A DNA stretch of 10,091 nucleotides, from contig JALLAZ010001131.1 in the NCBI GenBank assembly GCA_036939755.1, positions 1 to 10,091 on the forward strand, given 5' to 3'. Under the pieces are notes generated by a model. That model was not told where the DNA came from and made no database searches. It saw nothing but the letters and a program-made list of their open reading frames with translations. This DNA comes from Stephanodiscus triporus. Lineage: Eukaryota; Bacillariophyta; Thalassiosirophyceae; Thalassiosirales; Thalassiosiraceae. Of this stretch, positions 1 to 8,416 are shown piece by piece; the stretch's first letter is position 1, and each line of letters opens with the position of its first letter. The position numbers and the translations under genes were made by a program.

Positions 1-348
1 AAGTTAGAAGCGCCGGCCACATTTTCTAGGAATTTCCTCCCTTGGGAAGTCTTTCTTACCTAATTTGCCACCGACACTTAAACCTTTGGGACGCCATCGC
101 CAACAAAAATCCATCTTAGCTGTAGGCTAAGAACTCAATAGCTCACTCTGTTAAGTCCCAACCGCCCTGGAAGTCATGCTGAGTAATATCCCTCAACTCC
201 AGTGACCCTAACATCTGACCAACAAGAAGGAGATATATGGGGGCCACAAATCAAATGTGGTCTTTGGATAATCATGTGGGTCAATAATGTCAAGACATTC
301 AGGCATTTTTTCCGTATTTCATCTTGGAAAAGTAGTTTTAAGCCACTG
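1..348. other. Left flank without a recognised gene
   Basis: I see no coding region here that resembles a known family. A reading frame runs into the NAT remnant from position 202, but the part before 349 does not look like NAT, whose conserved N-terminus begins at the tandem ATG codons at 349 and 352. A minus-strand frame over 174-383 has no recognisable content. The stretch is probably the former 5' flank or promoter of the NAT gene, but no clear TATA element or repeat supports that. Confidence 0.4.
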
Positions 349-1219
349 ATGATGTCCACGAAAATTGAATTCAGCCTCGCCAACTACATGAGACGAATCG
401 GTATGGCAACGACACCGCGAGCGGATCTCGCGACACTCTCTTCCATCATGATAGCGCACTCGGAGGCGATCGCATTTGAGAATATCGATGTCGTGCTCGG
501 GAGGACGGTCTCCATGGCAGAGTAGGATGTGGTGAAGCAGCTGGTTGACTCGGGTCGCGGTGGCTACTGCTTCGAGCAGAATACTCTGTTGGAAATGGCC
601 CTAGAAAGCATTGGATTCGATATCACACCCGTCTTGTGTTGCATTCAATGGGGCAAGGCCCCGGACAATGACGGGCCAAACACCACCTACACGCATCTTG
701 CGCTTAAGGTCGCCATGGAGGATGGCTCGTACTTAGCCAATGTCGGTTTTGCTGGCGTCAACAGTGTTCCGCTTCGACAGACAGTTTTCGTAGGCCGGCA
801 GGGTAAACGATGGCGCTATGAAGTACACTGGGTTAAAGTATGAATATCACAGTGCTAGCAGTATATTACACCTTATTGTAGTGTTTGTGGGCTGGAAATA
901 TGGAGTGGGTGCGCACACTGTTTTCGTCAACTCCATTTTTTGTTCCCGCCCTATCTTATTCCTTTGTCATTGGTTCTCGAAAGATCTCTTGGCGTCCATT
1001 GTTTTTTGGCAGAAATTTTCCTGATCATTTTCCAGGGAGAAGACAATTGATCAATTCTTATATCTACAGACTATGAGTCCTTGCGAATCGGGCCTTCTAA
1101 AGTGTGTCGGACCCGCCTTTGGGAAGAAAGGTATTGTTGAGTATTCTGGTCTTTATTGTGGGTCTTGTTGTGATCATTATGGTCTTGTAAACGTCCATTG
1201 TGCTAAGTATCATGAAAAC

Positions 1220-1249
1220 GCGAGAAGGCGTGAGGCGAGAAGGCGTGAG
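1220..1249 (+). repeat. 15-nt tandem duplication in the Cys-rich ORF
   Basis: The unit gagaaggcgtgaggc occurs twice head to tail and adds one in-frame copy of an Arg/Glu pentapeptide to the basic segment of the hypothetical protein. The copies are identical, which suggests a recent slippage event. The exact borders are approximate within a base or two. Confidence 0.7.
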
Positions 1250-1775
1250 GCAAGACTTGCCAAGAGTGTGGCATCAGAGCTTGCCATTCGTCATGTGGGA
1301 ATGCCATCCGAGGGAGAGAAAGCAAGGGCTGTTGAACTAGCCTCTGTCTGTTTCATGGCAAAATTTTCAGCCTTCCAAAACGCCAATCCCAAGAGGCTGG
1401 TCACCACCAGCATTGCTCTTGGAAGCATGGGGGGCACTAGAGATCTTCTGCGGGAGATGGATGAGGCCTCCTTGAGAGGCTCTTACTCCAAAAAGGGCAA
1501 TCATAAAGATTGTGTACAAGAATGGACAGTCGCGCTGGTGCAACCTAAAACCTCATGAGATGTGTGATGTGGGGGCAAGAGGAGAACTCCTATACAGTGG
1601 TGGAAACAAGAAACTTCTGACATTGCATGTCGAGAAATCTCTACACCTGTTGGTTCATCAGACTCTTAGCGAGACTGAACCAATCAGGCTCCTTCAGCTG
1701 GTCCCAGGAAATGGTGGTGCGATGAGTGCCGCCCCCTTTGTGATTGGCATCCGTTTCATCCTCCACAACGAGAAT

Positions 1776-1815
1776 GGCAATCTCCCTTTGGGATTCATCC
1801 TAAAGGGAGATTGCC
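1776..1815. repeat. Perfect 14-bp inverted repeat (hairpin)
   Basis: The arm ggcaatctcccttt (1776-1789) is the exact reverse complement of aaagggagattgcc (1802-1815), with a 12-nt loop. It lies inside the second frame of the inserted hypothetical gene. Fourteen consecutive pairs at this spacing is far more than chance would normally give in a window of this size, and the arms are not a simple repeat. Confidence 0.85.
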
Positions 1816-2000
1816 CACAAGACATACAACACATTGCTGCGGACACCGATACTGCCGCCGCCGCCATTGACCTCACCCACTCTTATGACGACCGCAAGCC
1901 AGCGGCAAAGTGAGCCAATTCTGCTGCTACTGCCACCATCGACACTACATATTGAGAGAGGGGTGAGAGTTTGGGACGACCAAACAATGGATGTTCAGCC

Positions 2001-2030
2001 ATAAATGCAGCCTTCATAAACGCAGCCTTC
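2001..2030 (+). repeat. 15-nt tandem repeat, two copies with one mismatch
   Basis: The units at 2001-2015 and 2016-2030 read ataaatgcagccttc and ataaacgcagccttc, differing only at one T/C position. The repeat lies just beyond the end of the inserted ORF, in the A+T-rich part between it and the resumed NAT sequence. Confidence 0.75.
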
Positions 2031-2654
2031 ATATTCATACATTGTAGTTTGATTAACTCATTGTATTCATCTATTTTATTATTTGACCGCGCTGTCCTAT
2101 GACGTCTCGAAGCCGCGCATGTCGAACACGACACACACGCGATCAACCCTCTCGCCCGCCCTGCTGGAGGTGGCGGCGGCCCCGGGTCCGGTCGATCGTC
2201 GTCCGAGGGAGTCACAGCCGTATGCCTGTGTACACGTGCGACGAGCAGTCTCTGCCGGAGGGGCGATTCCGCATCGTTGATGGGACGTCCCCACTACCCG
2301 GCTATTCCGTGCTGCAGTTGATGGTCAAGGGCGAATGGCGATCGGTGTACACGTGGCGTGATTATGTGGTTGCCTCGATCGTCGACCAGGAGTGCTCCAA
2401 TTACCCACCCCACCGCTAGATTTGCGAACAGCTTCTTCGCGTGCCGAGTGGTTGGCGACCAGCGTCACCACATTCTCAACGGTGAATACGTCATCCGCAC
2501 TGGGCACGGCGTCGACAGCGAGCTAGAGAACACTCTCATAGCGAATAAAGATGCCCTGCTTGAGCTGCTCGAGGGCGTATTCAATATTAGGCCAGGGGAG
2601 GACGACATGGAAGGCCCTCTCGGCTCGATTGACCGGTATCTGCCCAAGTTGTAG

Positions 2655-2835
2655 ATCCGGGCCAGGGTAGAAGGATCTTTAGAAGGGTGCATCATATCAA
2701 GGAAAAATACAAGATAGTATGGGAAGGTAACTACGAGAGTTTTGCCAAATACACGAAGAGATAATTAGCTTAACATGCATTAAGAGATAAAGCATAACAT
2801 TTTGTTTTTATGCTTACGTTCGTGCAAGAACGAAG
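2655..2835. other. Short spacer between convergent NAT remnant and PPR gene
   Basis: These 181 bases separate the final stop of the NAT remnant (+) from the stop of the PPR gene (-). The half nearest the PPR stop is A+T-rich and holds two small inverted repeats: arms 2790-2796 and 2809-2815 (7 bp), and arms 2817-2821 and 2828-2832 (5 bp). On the minus strand they follow the PPR stop directly, so they would lie in its 3' untranslated region. No canonical AATAAA is seen on that strand. Confidence 0.5.
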
Positions 2836-5800
2836 TTAATCAATCATGTTTCCAAATGGCCACGATTCTAGTTGAAGGTCTTGCATCAACTGGAGCTTTT
2901 CAAATGTTGTTAGATCATTTAACTGTTCATTCTTGGAAACTTGCTTGCATCGAATTACGCTTGCATAGGTCACATTGTCCGGCTGATTGAACATTTTATG
3001 GATCAATTCAGTACATGCGTGAAAATCCTGGCAATTTCAAAAGAAATAGTTGGAACACACATACCTCAACCTCATCATTTCCAGCTGCGTGCAGCTCTCG
3101 CATCTGGTCCAGCAACTCTTCTGCCTTTTGTCCCGCATCGGTAGACTTCGAACGTGCATAGGAACCAATCACCATAGTGAAAGTCGCCCTATTTGGCTTC
3201 ACATTCGAGGACCCCAACATCCTTCGTAATAAAACCCCCGCTTGGTTTGAATTACCTCTTGTCGAATAGTTGAGCAGAAGACCGTGATATGCAGCTCGGT
3301 CCAGATCAACAAACTTTATTTCCATCTTTTTGAAGAGTGACTCAGCTCGGCGTAATGAGTTTTCGTCGGCACTCTTGGCCCATGCATTTAAAGCGCAGGT
3401 GTAGTGAATAACACCAGGATTCAACTTCTCATCTATCATCTGTTGAATAAGTCGCTCGGCTTCATCGCCCAATCCCCACTTTTGGCACAGTTTTAGTCTG
3501 TTTGTCATGATAGAGATGATTCAGATGCTGGCAGGAATACAATATATCATTCCGTAAACAACAGCAACTCGCCCTACGTGGACGGTGTGTCCGGTGCAAA
3601 ATACTCACCTATGAGCGAAAATGACCTCATTTGATTGCCCGTGCTGATTCGCCAACGATTCGGCTCGGGCAATCGCAAGCGACTGGGATTTCCCACTGTT
3701 TGCAATCGCCTTGATAGTACTTCCAAACGAAAACGAATCTGCGTTATTAAGCCTTTCAAGGAGTCTCTCCGCTTTCCCCGCCAAGCCAGCTGCATAGGTA
3801 GAGAGTGAGTAACCAGGGAGGTACTCTGTACAGAATGTATTTGCACGAAGAATTGACTGCCTTACCATTTGCATAACAGTTTAGAAGAGTGTTGTAGATG
3901 AGCAAGCTGGGCGTGAGTTTTCCCCCAAGCTCATGAGCTACTTCGAGGCGGGTCACTAACGCCTCTGCCCTTGACGAGGCATCTGCATCCTTACATCTAC
4001 CCAAAGCTTCAAGAACCGCCTCATAGGATTGGATGTCAGGGCCCCCTTGTTTTATTGTACCATCTATGATCTCGTCCATCTTGTTGAGCATTTCTTCAGC
4101 TTCAGATGCCATCCCTCTCTTGGCAAACAACTTGAGCATTGCATTGCATGTTTCAATAGAAAGGATTGAAGGGGGGGCCGATTCTTGAAGCGGCAACGTG
4201 GATTTGATATCTCTTGGATATCCCACTTTATGCATGACTTTCCACGCTCGATCAACCGCATTGATTGCACAAGAATTCCCCAGAGCTTTAAGGACTAGGC
4301 TATATGTCTTGCTGTTTGGCTGAACAGATTGGTTGCACAAGCCATTGCCATATGATGATTCAAGATCTGTAAGAAGCTGCTCAGCCTTGTCAGCATCACC
4401 TGCACGGGCATAGCAATTCAAAAGAACATTAAACGCATTCACATCCAACGTGGGAAGCAGCGATAACTTCACCCTCGCTTGCATGTCCTGAAAAAACACC
4501 TCTGCCCTTTTGGAAGCAAGCTTCCGGTAAGATTTTGGTGTTGTCTTTTCCCAAGCTCTCAATACCAACATATGTGAATACACATCAGGACCGTCGCGAT
4601 TGGGAAAAGCATTCCGGTATTTTTCAAGCATGACTTCTGCAAACTCTCCACGACCGTGCTGTCTCATACATCTTAAGGCAGCTATGTAGAGTAGCCGATT
4701 TGGCCTTGCAAGGGAGCTTTCGCTTCGCTCTATCAAGGACAACACTCGTTGAGGTGCATCAACTTCAAGAGACGTCTCGAATGCTTGTATAACGGGAAGA
4801 TAGCACGCTACGCTTGGCCTAAAAGACGTATTATCGCACATTTCAATCAGCAAATTCTCTGCCTCGGCCAAACGATGGTGTTTACTGTAACAATTCAACA
4901 TTGACGAGTAGCTGACAAAATCTGGTCCGGGCGGAATGACAGAGAAGGACGTCGATGGGAGAAAATCCTCGTCAAAGTCGATGCTGGAATTCCTCATAGT
5001 GATTGTCAGATCATTCTGCTCTTTCATAGCCATGAATAATCGCTCAGCACGAGCAACATCGTTCGAGTCTTTGGACTGACTGCATGCATGCAATACGGTG
5101 TTGTAGCATGCTACATCCAACGACGATGGCACCATTGATATCGAAGGCAGTGACCCAAAATGTGACTTGCGATAAATTGTGGACAGATGCAATGCCTCGA
5201 CCTCCATGAGAAGTGACTCCGACTCAGAGCCCATTCCCAGTGCAGAGTATCCATGTAAAACGGCTGTGAATGTTCTGTTTGTCATTATCAATTCTGATTG
5301 GAGTGGCATATGATGCAGAAGTACGTGGCGTGCTTGTGCCAGTGCATTGGCTGATGATGGCGAACACACGTTGCTCTTCCTCGTCTGACGCTTTTTTGTT
5401 GAATTGCCGGGTTCCTCATGAGACAAAAGCAGAGCTTTCTTTGACCACGAACGAAGGAGGGCGTCATAGCAAGGACCGGCGTGAGAAGGGTCCAAGCGCT
5501 TTGTTGTTTTCATTATAACAGATGACTCAGACAAAGGGGCTTCGTTGTAACCGCCAACGCTCTGAAAAGTCGTCCCCATCGCACGCCCTAGCAAACCCTG
5601 AGCATCCTCAGCCCGTCCATATCTGGCCAATGAATCCAGCACTGCCCCAATAAGTCGAGGGTCCCACCCTTTTGTTTCATTTTCCTCGTTCTCCACTATG
5701 CCCAAGAAGAGTAGGGCTGCATCGGCGGCCGACGCCTCCCATCGCGACGCTTCTGCTGCAATCATCGTGGCAAAAGATGGTACATCTTTAGTATAGCAGC

Positions 5801-6686
5801 AAGAATCAATGTTTTGGCTCTTTTTCAGTCGTTTCAATGTAGTCACAACTCGCACCAAACTTTGAACATCTTTCGCATTTATTAGCTTGTCACGAGACGT
5901 GGAAGAATGACGGTTAGCGCGATTGCCGTTATCGCGAAACTGTTTCTGCTTCCATGCTCTTATATCATTTGAAAGAGCCGTCAGCGTGGAAAATACATGG
6001 ATAGGTTTCAGAAATGTCATGACTGATGAGTCGTCCTCCTTGGGTTGCTTTTTACGGTCCCAAGTATCAATTTCTAGAAGAATTCTTTCTAAGACCATCA
6101 GGCTTTGTAATGATGATCCCATACGATTGTGGCGAATTGAACTGCAAAGACTTCGCAAGTGAGACGGTGTCAATGTCCCCACCGGCTCGTGGTAAATGGA
6201 TGTAAGAGTAGACTGTCGTTGTTGCTTGGGTGAGCTGTATTTCACCCTCCACGTATGATTGTTCGCTACCGTCTTTCTGTCTAGTTTCGGCGATGGTGGT
6301 TGTCTTTCCTGTTCATTGGACATTGAATGATTTGACGACATCCTTTCCCTATGAAGTGATTGCAGTTCATCGATACTAGAGCTCAACTCCGATTCAATCG
6401 ATTCCGAGTTAGTTGCGGAAATGAAAACGCGCAATAATGATGATTTCGATGTTGAATAACGGTGATGTTTCTCCGACACTCTGTCGTTATTTGTTAGTTC
6501 ACTTCCACTATCACTTAACAACCTTGTGGGCAAAAGATATCGATTGGAAGAAATCTGAAATGCCCATGCTTTGCTATATGCCGAAAGAAGCAGAATTATG
6601 TACAAAAGTAGCGCTATCGACGGCAGATGCAGGTGTTTGTATTGCAGCTTCCAGATGTTATGACTACTTCCATATCCTGCACTCAT
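2836..6686 (-). CDS. Large PPR-repeat protein, probably plastid-targeted (four exons)
   Basis: Spliced model, minus strand: exons 6686-3866, 3789-3609, 3497-3065 and 2982-2836, giving 1193 residues plus TAA. The three introns (76, 111 and 82 nt) all start GT and end CAG; each join restores a PPR-like reading (CYAN-AGLAGKAERLL, IFAHR-LKLCQKWG, NDEVE-PDNVTYASVI). PPR proteins bind organelle RNA in a sequence-specific way and act in its processing, stability or translation. Repeats of the type YNTLLNCYAxAGxxxKAExLL recur from about residue 340 to near residue 1155, at least a dozen, many irregularly spaced. Residues 23-42 are hydrophobic and end KAWA followed by F43, then a Ser/Thr/Arg-rich stretch to about 95: a bipartite plastid presequence of diatom type. 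No DYW, SMR or other catalytic domain is visible. The start is the first ATG of the frame. The exact RNA target cannot be inferred. Confidence 0.88.
6562..6622 (-). other. Signal peptide with A-x-A/F plastid junction in the PPR protein
   Basis: Residues 22-43 of the PPR protein are a basic-then-hydrophobic segment (KHLHLPSIALLLYIILLL) ending in AWA, with Phe as the next residue. In diatoms and related algae with complex plastids, a signal peptide whose predicted +1 residue is Phe (the ASAFAP-type motif), followed by an acid-poor, Ser-rich transit peptide, directs import into the plastid stroma. Here the following residues contain SSNRYLLPTRLLSDS, which fits. The rather long hydrophilic lead of about 20 residues is a mild oddity. 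Location is inferred, not shown. Confidence 0.65.
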
Positions 6687-7069
6687 CGTTCACCGGCTCT
6701 GAGCTGTGAGTGATTCAAGGGAGATTCAAGTGTGGAAGATTCATTCGAGAGAGAGCGATGGTAATGCGAGGGGGCGGGGTTGGGTCTGGGCTTGAAAGAG
6801 AGGTGAGTGTAGTAATACCACATATCGCAGGGAGTGATGTTTTGGGGGGCCCGGTTTGTGGTGTGGACGGTTCAGTTTTGATTTATGTGTGTCTGTTGTG
6901 AGTGGAATCCTCGATAATTGGGACCTCAGCTGCAAAACGAAACGAGAACACAAACGTCGACTTTCGTTGTGTTCTCGATTGTCAACCATGATGCTAAAGA
7001 TGGCAGCAAACACACTTATCAGAGAATAGCTCTGACTACTACGAAGAGGTGGCACCTTAGCCAATTGAA
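6687..7069. promoter_or_regulatory. Divergent upstream region of the PPR and PCMT genes
   Basis: This 383-bp stretch lies between the PPR start codon (minus, 6686) and the PCMT start codon (plus, 7070), so it must hold both promoters and both 5' leaders. No plausible coding region is present. It contains an 11-bp inverted repeat (6943-6977) and three copies of GATTCA within about 30 bases next to the PPR start (6712, 6723, 6738). I see no clear TATA box at a convincing distance from either start. Confidence 0.6.
6943..6977. repeat. Inverted repeat with 11-bp arms in the divergent promoter
   Basis: The arm cgagaacacaa (6943-6953) pairs perfectly with ttgtgttctcg (6967-6977) across a 13-nt centre that itself can add CG/CG pairing with one bulged A. 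It lies 93 bases upstream of the PCMT start codon, so it may be a dimeric factor site or, if transcribed, a hairpin in the PCMT leader. Which of these, if any, cannot be told from sequence. Confidence 0.7.
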
Positions 7070-8180
7070 ATGATAGCTTCTTCATCCAGGCGCCTCTTCC
7101 TCCTCGTCCACTTTCTGGCATCACCGAAAAAGGTTTTCGCATCTCCAGCGCCATCATTATTTGACCCTACGCTCTGCTCAGCGTCAGAACAAAGTCTGGC
7201 GTACGTGAATAAAGGCAATAATCCCGAGGGTCAGAAACCACCGATGCGAGCGTGGATGTGCTCGGGAAAAACTCATAAGGAAATGGTCGACAAACTTACG
7301 TCGGTGAGTATTCGAAATGCCATGTGTGATGTACCACTTCTGGTGACATGCGTACTTATGCTCATAACAAAATAAATGCAAACCAATCTACTCCACACCT
7401 TAAAACTAAATAAATAATGACCAACAGGCCGGCATTGTAAAGGCTCCCATCAACAGAGAAGCCATGCTCTCGGTGGACCGTCGAAACTACGTCATTGACA
7501 AAAGTCACGCTTACGACGATTCTCCTCAAACGATAGGATACGGTGCGACCATCTCCGCGCCGCACATGCATGCTCACGTGCTGGAAGATTTGTTGCCTTC
7601 GTTGTTGCGCGCATCGAGGGATCACCCAACGAAACCGCTGCGAATATTGGATGTCGGGTGCGGATCCGGTTACTTAACAGCCGTCTTTGGTAGGATGGTA
7701 CATCCCAAGAAGGACAATAATCGCAAATCCCTGCTCCCGTCGTTGTCTCCGTCTGCTTCGCTACTGAATGATGGGAAGGTCTTCGGTATCGACGTGATTC
7801 CGCAGCTGGTACAAATGTCCGCAAGGAATATAATGAAGGAGGACGGAGACCTTCTAGATTCCAATATCGTTGAGGTCGCCGTGAGAGATGGTTGGAAGGG
7901 ATTTCCGGAGGGAGCGCCTTACAACGCCATCCATGTAGGGGCCGCGGCAGCGACCTTCCCGATAGAACTGATGAAGCAGTTGGCAGTGGGTGGGATTATG
8001 GTTGTACCTGTCGGCCCGGATGGAGGAGAGCAGTACCTGTATCAGGTGGAGAGGGTCGGCGATCAAGGACAGGTTGTGGGTGAGGTTGGTAGCGATGATT
8101 CGAAAGGATTTCAAGAGGATGATTATAATGTCCGAAGGGTGTTGGGCGTTCGCTATGTACCGTTGGTACGGGCTGACTGA
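7070..8180 (+). CDS. pcm: Protein-L-isoaspartate O-methyltransferase (two exons)
   Basis: The enzyme uses S-adenosylmethionine to methylate isoaspartyl residues in aged proteins, starting their repair. Model: exons 7070-7303 and 7428-8180, intron 7304-7427 (124 nt, GTGAGT...CAACAG, phase 0), 328 residues. The join links MCSGKTHKEMVDKLTS to AGIVKAPINREAML, the normal PCMT N-terminal helix pair. Motifs seen: SPQTIGYGATISAPHMHA (substrate pocket, about 110-127), motif I LDVGCGSGYLTAVF (about 152-165, SAM binding), VFGIDVIPQLV (post-I), YNAIHVGAAA (motif II), GGIMVVPVGP (motif III) and the terminal VLGVRYVPL. The catalytic core starts at about residue 59 (MRAWMCSG); the 58 residues before it are extra compared with typical cytosolic PCMTs of about 225 residues and begin RRLFLLVHFLASPKKVFASPAP, a possible targeting sequence. 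A Ser/Lys-rich insert (HPKKDNNRKSLLPSLSPSAS) sits between motif I and post-I. The 5' neighbour is divergent. Confidence 0.93.
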
Positions 8181-8416
8181 GGAGAGAAAAGGGGCGTGGA
8201 TGTCGGGATTGTTTTGTTTTGTACCGTTTGTCTTGTTAGGCAGATAGATCAATGAACCGCTGATCTCGGCAGCATGGTGCCAAGATGAGTCCAAAGCTGT
8301 AAGTCACAACACACCGCGATCAAGCAAACAGTAAATAAATCAGAGTTGGCGCGAGATTCTATAAGACGACTTAATACCGAGATCACAACTATGCATCAAT
8401 ACATCTAAAAACGATA
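8181..8416. other. PCMT 3' region
   Basis: There is no coding region that I can support between the PCMT stop and the doubtful minus-strand gene. An AATAAA is present at 8334-8339, about 150 bases after the PCMT stop, and could serve as a polyadenylation signal, although this hexamer is not strictly required in diatoms. Nothing else stands out. Confidence 0.4.
8334..8339 (+). promoter_or_regulatory. Possible polyadenylation signal of the PCMT gene
   Basis: A canonical AATAAA hexamer stands in an A-rich stretch downstream of the PCMT stop. The match is exact, but six bases in A-rich DNA is weak evidence by itself. Confidence 0.3.

Larger units (their letters stand above)
1073..1913 (+). pseudogene. 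Cys-rich hypothetical gene, broken by one frameshift
   Basis: Two overlapping reading frames, 1073-1558 and about 1512-1913, look like one ancestral gene of roughly 280 residues. I do not recognise the family. The first starts with ATG at 1073; its first ~50 residues hold six or more Cys plus His in a spacing (C-x6-C, then CGSCC, then HCAKYH) that suggests a small metal-binding module. A basic, Arg/Glu-rich duplicated segment follows (RREARRREAR), then a soluble region. The second frame continues with a mostly beta-like, hydrophobic domain (LLTLHVEKSLHLLVHQ, APFVIGIRFILHNENG) and ends in a short Ala/Thr/Asp-rich tail. The frame change falls at about 1515-1550, where the first frame runs out shortly after CVQEW. 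It lies in the same orientation as the NAT gene it interrupts. It could be cargo of a mobile element or a lineage-specific gene copy. Confidence 0.5.
780..2220. other. Foreign segment interrupting the NAT gene (approximate borders)
   Basis: NAT similarity stops after the VPLR block near 777 and resumes at the DEQSLPEG block near 2230. In intact NATs these two blocks lie only some ten residues apart. The DNA between is richer in A+T over 844-1070 and 1985-2090 than the flanking NAT exons, and carries its own Cys-rich ORF. I could not find a target-site duplication, terminal inverted repeats or a transposase, so this may be a decayed insertion or a rearrangement join. The portion 2083-2215 is GC-rich and matches neither the inserted ORF nor NAT as far as I can tell. 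Confidence 0.6.
349..2654 (+). pseudogene. Arylamine N-acetyltransferase (NAT), multiply disrupted
   Basis: NATs are cytosolic enzymes that move an acetyl group from acetyl-CoA to arylamines and hydrazines using a Cys-His-Asp triad. The left piece (349-about 780) has the family N-terminus with the FENIDVVLGR block, then RGGYCFEQN with the catalytic Cys at 568-570, then the catalytic His in THLALKV at 694-696. The right piece (about 2220-2654) has the C-terminal half: DEQSLPEGRFRIV, VLQLMVKGEW, THPTARFANSFF and a final LPKL. Lesions seen: a TAG at 523-525 in frame between conserved blocks; AAT (Asn) at 739-741 where the triad Asp belongs, 15 residues after the His as in the family; about 1.4 kb of unrelated sequence between the halves; and a frame change near 2395-2405, just before THPTARF. 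Introns do not explain the stop or the frame change. I call it a pseudogene with high confidence; the start could be either ATG (349 or 352). Confidence 0.85.

Noticed and set aside
1969..1985. 6-bp inverted repeat gtttgg/ccaaac
   Set aside because: The arms are short and it stands alone; it is expected by chance in 10 kb and does not mark a clear element end.
1883..2215. 110-codon minus-strand ORF
   Set aside because: The frame reads through the 15-nt tandem repeat and GC-rich Pro/Arg codons, with no domain-like content.
349..2654. NAT as a functional intron-containing gene
   Set aside because: The TAG at 523 lies between conserved blocks with no usable intron around it, the frame changes again near 2400 without splice signals, and the triad Asp is absent.
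3498..3608. Acceptor CAG ending at 3528 for the second PPR intron
   Set aside because: In the required phase it leads to a TGA within three codons; the acceptor ending at 3498 keeps the frame and gives a normal PPR repeat.
6741..7157. 138-codon minus-strand ORF in the divergent promoter
   Set aside because: It overlaps the start of PCMT on the opposite strand, is low in recognisable content and would lie upstream of the PPR gene.
7854..8294. 146-codon minus-strand ORF
   Set aside because: It lies antisense to the well-supported second exon of PCMT, with no family features.
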